Made by a program: the position numbers and the translations under genes. Shown in pieces: positions 58,606-64,000 of a DNA stretch of 64,000 bases. A model generated the notes under the pieces. That model had not been told where the DNA came from. It saw nothing but the letters and a program-made list of their open reading frames with translations, and searched no databases. The number at the start of each line of letters is the position of its first letter. Position 1 is the stretch's first letter. The stretch is from Oidiodendron maius Zn (Eukaryota; Ascomycota; Leotiomycetes; Myxotrichaceae), in contig KN832872.1 in NCBI GenBank assembly GCA_000827325.1, forward strand, positions 2,776,096 through 2,840,095, written 5' to 3'.

Positions 58606-59071
58606 CGCTCTAGCTGGACGGTGATGATAGTATTGCACACTTGGGATGTCGAGGCTGGGTTTAACGAACAAGCTCGAAGATCCCTTCCCCAGCCTTTAAG
58701 TAATTTCTCTTTCCCCCGGCTTTTACCCATGTGACAAGAACACGCCAGCCCCCGCGTTACTCCGCAAAGTTTTGACGGGGATAACCCTTTCCGGTTCAAT
58801 GCTTAGCATCCCACATGCTAAGACAGCCTGGCTGCAAGTTCAAGTTAAAATCGGCGAAACTCCGGGATTGGGACAAGCTAAAATGCAGCATGGTTAAAAA
58901 ACCGGAAAACTCCACCGGCGGTCTGGTGGCAACGGGGTTCACAGCTAGAGTCCAGGCACAGTAATTAGAAGTAATTACTCACCCATGTAAGCCTCATCCT
59001 TTGTGAACTTAGTCAGTCTGTGTACCTGAACTGTGAATACAGAGGAGACCTGACTGGGACAGCGTTCGAAG
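58606..59071. promoter_or_regulatory. Shared divergent promoter: Dal5-type carrier and GH115
   Basis: 466 bases between outward-facing starts. A CGG-N9-CCG inverted pair at 58903-58917 is followed directly by GCGG, a layout zinc-cluster (Zn2Cys6) activators can bind. The function of this site is inferred only. Confidence 0.45.
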
Positions 59072-62000
59072 ATGTTCGAGGACCAGTTTGTCTGTTTTTC
59101 CAAGTCGCCGGGACGGCTCGATCTGGTTGGTGCGGCAATCGTGGTGGAGCAAGCCGACTTCGCCGGTGTTCACATTGCTGTTCGCAACCTAGCAGAAGAT
59201 TTCGCCCGAGTCACGAGCAAGTCCCCGAGCCCGGTGCAGATATTGACAGCTGAGCATGACGGCCTCGCCAATGAGGCTGGCACCGCTATCATTGTGGGCA
59301 GTATTGAGGCAAGTCCAATACTCCAGCGTCTCGAGAAGGATGGGAAACTTGACTTCAGCAAGATTCGAGGCAAATGGGAGTCGTATACTACATCCGTGGT
59401 TGACAACCCTTTCAACTGCTGTCGTAAGGCACTCGTTATAGCCGGCAGTGACAAGAGAGGTGCTATATTTGGGGTGTACTCGCTATCAGAGCAGCTCGGT
59501 GTCTCACCGTATGGTGGACTCTCATCTAATACCTCCTTCATCGATCACTAACCTCCAGGCAGATGGTACTGGTGGGCTGATGTCCCTCCGAAGTCACACA
59601 CAGAGATCTATGCGCTCCCTATAGTCACGACGCAGGGCGAGCCCAGCATCCGATTTCGCGGCATCTTCATTAATGACGAGGCGCCGGCGCTCACAGGCTG
59701 GGTGCGAGAGAAATTTGGAAAGTATGGTGTTGAGTTCTACACGAAGGTGTTCGAGTTATTGTTACGGTTAAAGGTAAACATAAGATGAATGAGCATTATT
59801 CTGCTCGGAGTCGGGAAATACTGACGACAGGACAGGCCAACTTTCTGTGGCCAGCCATGTGGCCTGGATATCCTAACCCTGGTGCGTCGTTCTTCGTCGA
59901 TGACCCGGAGAATCAAAAGACCGCCGAAGAGTATGGTATCTGCGTTTCCACATCTCATCACGAGCCAATGCAACGTCTATCTAACGAGTGGTTTGCCGAC
60001 AATCCGGATGGAAGCTGGAACTGGCTCACAAATAAACAGAAAATCACGGAGTTCTTTGATGAGGGTGTCCGTCGAGCGAGGGGGTGCGAGTCGTACTTCA
60101 CGCTGGGAATGCGTGGGGAATACGATCGGAAAATGGCTACTGATGACCCGGCCGCCGTTGTCCGAGACGTGATCCAAACTCAGCGGGCAATTATTAAGGA
60201 TGTTCATGGTAGCGAGGATGCAGTGCCCCGTATGCATTACGGCCATTATCATCTTGCTTCGGGAGTAACTAACTAATTCTTAGAACTTCTGGCTCTGTAC
60301 AAAGAAGTACAGGAACAGTACGAAAGCGGTCGACTAGATGTTCCGAAGGATGTCACACTTCTCTTTGCAGATGACAACTTTAGCACAATCCGACGCCTTC
60401 CATATGGTAAGGAAACTGAGAGGAAAGGTGGAGCAGGTGTCAGTGCAGGCCCGATCTTGCATGTTTATGCATGCCGACTGATAGCGCGTTAGATCTACTA
60501 CCACTTCGAGTATGTCGGAGATCCTCGGAGTTATAAATGGACCAACAGTAACTCACTAGTAAATCTTCCAACCTACCATCATTGACACCACTAAGTAAGG
60601 AAACAGGGCAAGACATGGCATCAGCTTCAAGAAGCCCACCGACGTGGCGCAAGACAGATTTGGATATTCAACGTCGGTGATATCAAACCTCTAGAGATCC
60701 CATTGACATTTGCCATGGCACTCGCTTGGAATATCAATTCCATCAAAGCGGATCAATTTGTACAGTTCTTCAGCACTTTGGCGGAACGAGAGTTTGGCCA
60801 AGAGTTTAGCCAAGAGATCGGTGCGGTATGGCACGAGTACGATCGCCTTGTCTCTCTGCGTCGACACGAGCACATTGAACCTCAAACCTTCTCCCTTCTG
60901 CACTATAATGAAGCAGAGACCATTCTAGGCCGGTGGAAGGCTCTCCTGGCTGACGCAGAAGCGATATATACGTCCGTCTCAGAAAATCAGCGCCCCAGCG
61001 CTTTTGAGCTCGTGGTGCATCCCATCAAGGCATCGTATATATTTGTGGCCTTACAGATCACCCTTGGACGTAATCAGCTATATGCTCGCCAACGTCGTAA
61101 CTCTGCCAATTCTCTGGCACAGCAGGTCCTCAATCTCTTTGACTCTGATTTTAGTCTTTCTGAGGAATTCCACGAGCTGCTTAACCGGAAATGGATCCAT
61201 ATAATGCGACAGCCTCATTACGGCTTCGGGGACACATGGCACGCACCGTCGCGAGATATGATCAGTGGTCTTTGCTATGTCCAGCGTCGGCAGAATTCCA
61301 ACCCTATTGTGGGGCAGATGGGCATCGCGGTCGAGGGCCACGAGGGTGTGCGGCCAGGACGATGTAACGAAGAGTCAGACAGAACACACCCAAGTAGACG
61401 AGACTTGATACCAGGCGTGACACTTGGAGCCATGACACGCTACGGGCCTAAGAGCCGGTGGTTCGATATTTTTACCCGTGGGGCCCCAGCAATACACTGG
61501 ACGGCTAACGTACCTTATGGTTGGATCAAACTTTCTGCTTCTGCGGGTGAGCTGGTCCCAGGGGAGGATGACGCTCGCATTGAAATTACTATTGACTGGG
61601 GCCAAGTACCCCCGAGCTTCAACCAAAAAGTTCTGGTAGATGTTCGCTCCACCGATGGCGACTTTGAGCAGATTCACCTCCCAATAATTGGTCGGCAGGT
61701 CCCAGAGACATTTAAATATGGATTCGTTGAAGGTGATGGGTTCATCTCCATGCCGGCGACATCTTGTGTCATTAAATCTCCATACCGGGTTCTTCCAGAT
61801 ATGGGGAGATCATTAGCTGGCTCCGTCACCATTGACCCGACTTCAGACAAAGCCTTGCCCTATCTTACCTTCGATATTTATGTCTTTACAGAAGCCCCCA
61901 CAGCAACTTTGCTGCTTTACTTTAGCATGACTCTGGACCTCGACCCGACTGATCCTATGAACTATGGTATACTAGTGGATGGAGACCTGGTGCAGACACA

Positions 62001-62244
62001 CCGGCTTGTACCGGAGGCGACGAAGGCCGGCGAACTTCCTGATGGCTGGATCTCAGCTGTGCAGGAGTGCGTATGGGTTAGAAAACATGTGGTCACAGGG
62101 AGCTCTTTCAAACCCGGGAAGCACAGCATACAGCTTCAGCTGAGACACACGAACATGATATTGGAGAAGTTGGTTGTGGATCTCGGTGGCACCAAGGAAA
62201 GTTACCTGGGCCCGCCGCCGAGCATATGTATACAAAACATGTAG
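59072..62244 (+). CDS. GH115 alpha-glucuronidase
   Basis: Six exons give about 965 residues. Joins verified by frame: SP|WYWWADVPP, RLK|ANFLWPAMW, P|QLLALYKE, GAG|IYYHFEYVGDP and NSL|GKTWHQL. GH115 marks: YSLSEQLGVSPWYWWADVP, FRGIFINDEAP, LWPAMWPGYPNPGASFFVDD, TSHHEPMQR, TLLFADDNFSTIRRLP, WIFNVGDIKPLEIPL, and a C-terminal GH115 beta domain. The family removes glucuronic or 4-O-methylglucuronic acid side chains from glucuronoxylan and related polymers, also from internal positions. No signal peptide is visible at the chosen start, unlike many fungal GH115 proteins, so intracellular action on imported oligosaccharides is suggested; an upstream secretory exon cannot be ruled out. Confidence 0.93.
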
Positions 62245-62925
62245 CACATGCGTTAAATACAAAAGTTGCATCCGTGTACAATTTATTGCTGCTTAGCTAT
62301 CTCTTCCACTCCCATCATCACTGCATAACGCCGCGTAGATCGATGCTTGAACGATAGTTCGGCCACTGGATGACCTTCCTGGTGGCGATTTACATCTTTA
62401 GGCCACCCGCATTACGATCACTGAATTCCACCACTGGTGCTTCGTAAGCGCTGACTTTCCAACACTAAAACCCCTGCTATCCCAGTTTAGAAAACACTGC
62501 TAAAATGCAACTAGCGAGAAGATGGGAAAGCGTCGGTCTTCTCTTGGCCGAAGGCTTGGGGTGTGTTCCGGTAAGGCGGAGGGGAATCCGGAGAAGTATC
62601 AAATAGTACTCGCCTACAGGTTGAAATTTGAAGCCTTTCTGGGAGCCTTATTTAGTCTCTCCTTTGGTGGCAAAATAGGGTAATTAATTCCGAGTCTTGT
62701 TGAGCCGAGGCAAAAGATCGTTTCGACCTTCAGAAAAATCGGGTGGAGACTTTAAGGCTGGCTCGCTTACACCGGCCGCCATTAAAGAATTTCGAAGGCA
62801 GATTAAAATGCAGAAAGGAAGGGAAGTAGCAAAGAACTTCTCATTCTCCTCAGCCAGCTACATCGAAACCTCTTTCTACCGTTCAACTTACAGTCGTGAG
62901 CAGCCGTTATACGAGTGCCATCAAT
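62245..62925. promoter_or_regulatory. Intergenic between GH115 and GH105, promoter of GH105
   Basis: Non-coding. A CGG-N8-CCG pair lies at 62577-62590, with another CCGGTAAGGCGG just before it. No other gene was seen; the short frame at 62697-62942 overlaps the GH105 start and is not supported. Confidence 0.4.
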
Positions 62926-64000
62926 ATGCCTACGACCGTTGAGGGTATCGAGTCCTCTGAAATTCATAAGTCTGTCAAGCTGCTCATCAATAACCTCGTC
63001 AACATCACCGACACGACTGGGGAGTTCCTTCTCACCCTCCCGGATGGACGGGTAATTGACACCAAAGGGTGGAATGACTGGGAATGGACACACGGCATCG
63101 GTCTTTATGGCCTGTATAGATATCACGTGTTAACGAACGATGCATCTACACTACAGATTATCGAGGATTGGTTCAGGGACCGCTTTGCGGCAGGAGGCAC
63201 AACCAAGAATATCAACACAATGGCAGCTTTTTTAACCCTAGCGTATCTCTACGAGAAATCTGGAAACCAGACATACCTCCCATGGCTAGATTCCTGGGCC
63301 GAGTGGGTGATGTATGATCTTCCGCGCACAGAATACGGTGGCATGCAGCACATCACCTATAATACCGAGAATAAACAGCAACTGTGGGACGATACACTTA
63401 TGATGACTGTTTTACCACTCGCCAAGATCGGGAAGGTGTTGAATAGGCCGCACTACGTGGAAGAGGCTAAGCGGCAATTTCTGCTACATACAAAGTACTT
63501 GTTTGATACCCAGACAGGCCTGTTCTTCCATGGATGGTCGTTCGATGGAAATCACAATTTTGCAAGGGCGAGGTGGGCGAGGGGCAATTCCTGGCTTACA
63601 ATCGCGATCCCGGAATTCATTGACCTACTTGATTTGGATGAGCGGGACCCAATCAGGATACACTTAATAGATACACTAGAGGCACAATGTCGTGCCCTTA
63701 AAACCCTTCAGGATGCTTCTGGTCTGTGGCGAACATTGCTGGATCATGACGATGAGGGATCGTACGTGGAATCATCAGCAACTGCAGGGTTTGCATACGG
63801 GGTTCTACTGGCGCGGAGGAAGCGCTATATCGGCCCAGAATATGATGATATGGCCATCAAGGCTGTAAAAGCGGTCATAGGCCAAATCGATGAGAAGGGC
63901 GAGCTGCAAAACACAAGTTTTGGTACCGCCATGGGAGACTCCTTACAGTTCTACAAAGATATCGCGAGAACGAGTATGCCGTATGGGCAGGCAATGGCGA
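62926..64000 (+). CDS. GH105 unsaturated uronyl hydrolase, 3' end cut by window edge
   Basis: An uninterrupted frame from the ATG at 62926 (MPTTVEGIESS...) runs past the edge; 358 residues are visible. Family marks of GH88/GH105: KGWNDWEWTHGIGLYGLYRYH, INTMAAFLTLAYLYEKSG, QQLWDDTLMMTVLPLAKIG (the Asp pair is in the catalytic region), FFHGWSFDGNHNFARARWARGNSWL, and QDASGLWRTLLD with ESSATAGFAYG. The enzyme hydrates and releases the 4,5-unsaturated uronic acid that polysaccharide lyases leave at non-reducing ends of pectin-, gum- or glucuronan-type oligomers. No signal peptide is visible, so it is probably cytosolic. It implies that a lyase acts upstream in the same pathway. Confidence 0.93.
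   Translation, partial: MPTTVEGIESSEIHKSVKLLINNLVNITDTTGEFLLTLPDGRVIDTKGWNDWEWTHGIGLYGLYRYHVLTNDASTLQIIEDWFRDRFAAGGTTKNINTMAAFLTLAYLYEKSGNQTYLPWLDSWAEWVMYDLPRTEYGGMQHITYNTENKQQLWDDTLMMTVLPLAKIGKVLNRPHYVEEAKRQFLLHTKYLFDTQTGLFFHGWSFDGNHNFARARWARGNSWLTIAIPEFIDLLDLDERDPIRIHLIDTLEAQCRALKTLQDASGLWRTLLDHDDEGSYVESSATAGFAYGVLLARRKRYIGPEYDDMAIKAVKAVIGQIDEKGELQNTSFGTAMGDSLQFYKDIARTSMPYGQAMA

Noticed and set aside
62697-62942. 81-codon frame before GH105
   Set aside because: Overlaps the GH105 start in another frame, with no homology seen.
1-64000. tRNA, rRNA, riboswitch or PKS/NRPS core genes
   Set aside because: None recognised on either strand by reading. A tRNAscan-type search could still find a tRNA that I missed.

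Overview
The window is nuclear DNA of a filamentous ascomycete (Pezizomycotina). The genes have many short introns of about 45-65 bp with CTAAC/CTGAC-like branch points. The families present are typical of that group: Zn(II)2Cys6 and bZIP/DUF3425 regulators, HET/NB-ARC/TPR proteins, a Clr5-ankyrin protein, CmcJ/NvfI-type oxygenases and UNC93-like and Dal5-like carriers. Gene content and scattered transposon relics suggest an accessory region rather than a conserved core one. The species cannot be named from the sequence.

Layout. 0-2.3 kb: a Zn2Cys6 regulator cut by the window edge. 2.9-3.2 kb: a foldback MITE. 3.8-6.7 kb: a HET-NB-ARC-TPR protein. 8.0-9.9 kb: an UNC93-like carrier, convergent with a Clr5-ankyrin protein (10.0-13.8 kb) whose upstream region carries a 16-bp tandem repeat. 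14.4-14.9 kb: a decayed AT-rich element with inverted ends. 15.6-24 kb: a FAD amine-oxidase-like enzyme, GABA aminotransferase, bZIP/DUF3425 regulator and succinate-semialdehyde dehydrogenase, which together look like a GABA (perhaps polyamine) catabolic block. 25-28.5 kb: two alpha/beta hydrolases with DNA-transposon debris between them. 28.9-29.4 kb: a broken ATP-grasp stub. 30.3-32.6 kb: a dynamin-like GTPase. 33.5-34.2 kb: a C2H2 reading frame without a visible start codon. 35.2-45.4 kb: two CmcJ/NvfI-family paralogues bracketing an MFS carrier, an amidase and a membrane-anchored protein of unknown function. 45.8-49.2 kb: a second NB-ARC protein.

49.6-64 kb is a sugar-polymer block: a secreted PD40/TolB-like beta-propeller, an Ams1-type GH38 alpha-mannosidase, a Dal5-type carrier divergent from a GH115 alpha-glucuronidase, and a GH105 unsaturated-uronyl hydrolase that runs off the right edge. 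The hydrolases show no signal peptide and the propeller does. This suggests outside cleavage, uptake and then intracellular trimming of an acidic, uronic-acid-containing oligosaccharide. It is the best candidate in the window for an undescribed system.

Five introns in four genes (UNC93-like, GABA-T twice, SSADH, MFS carrier) need a GC rather than GT donor to keep the conserved reading frame. All gene models were spliced by eye from reading frames and conserved motifs. Most exon edges follow clear GT-AG (or GC-AG) signals, but none was tested against transcripts.
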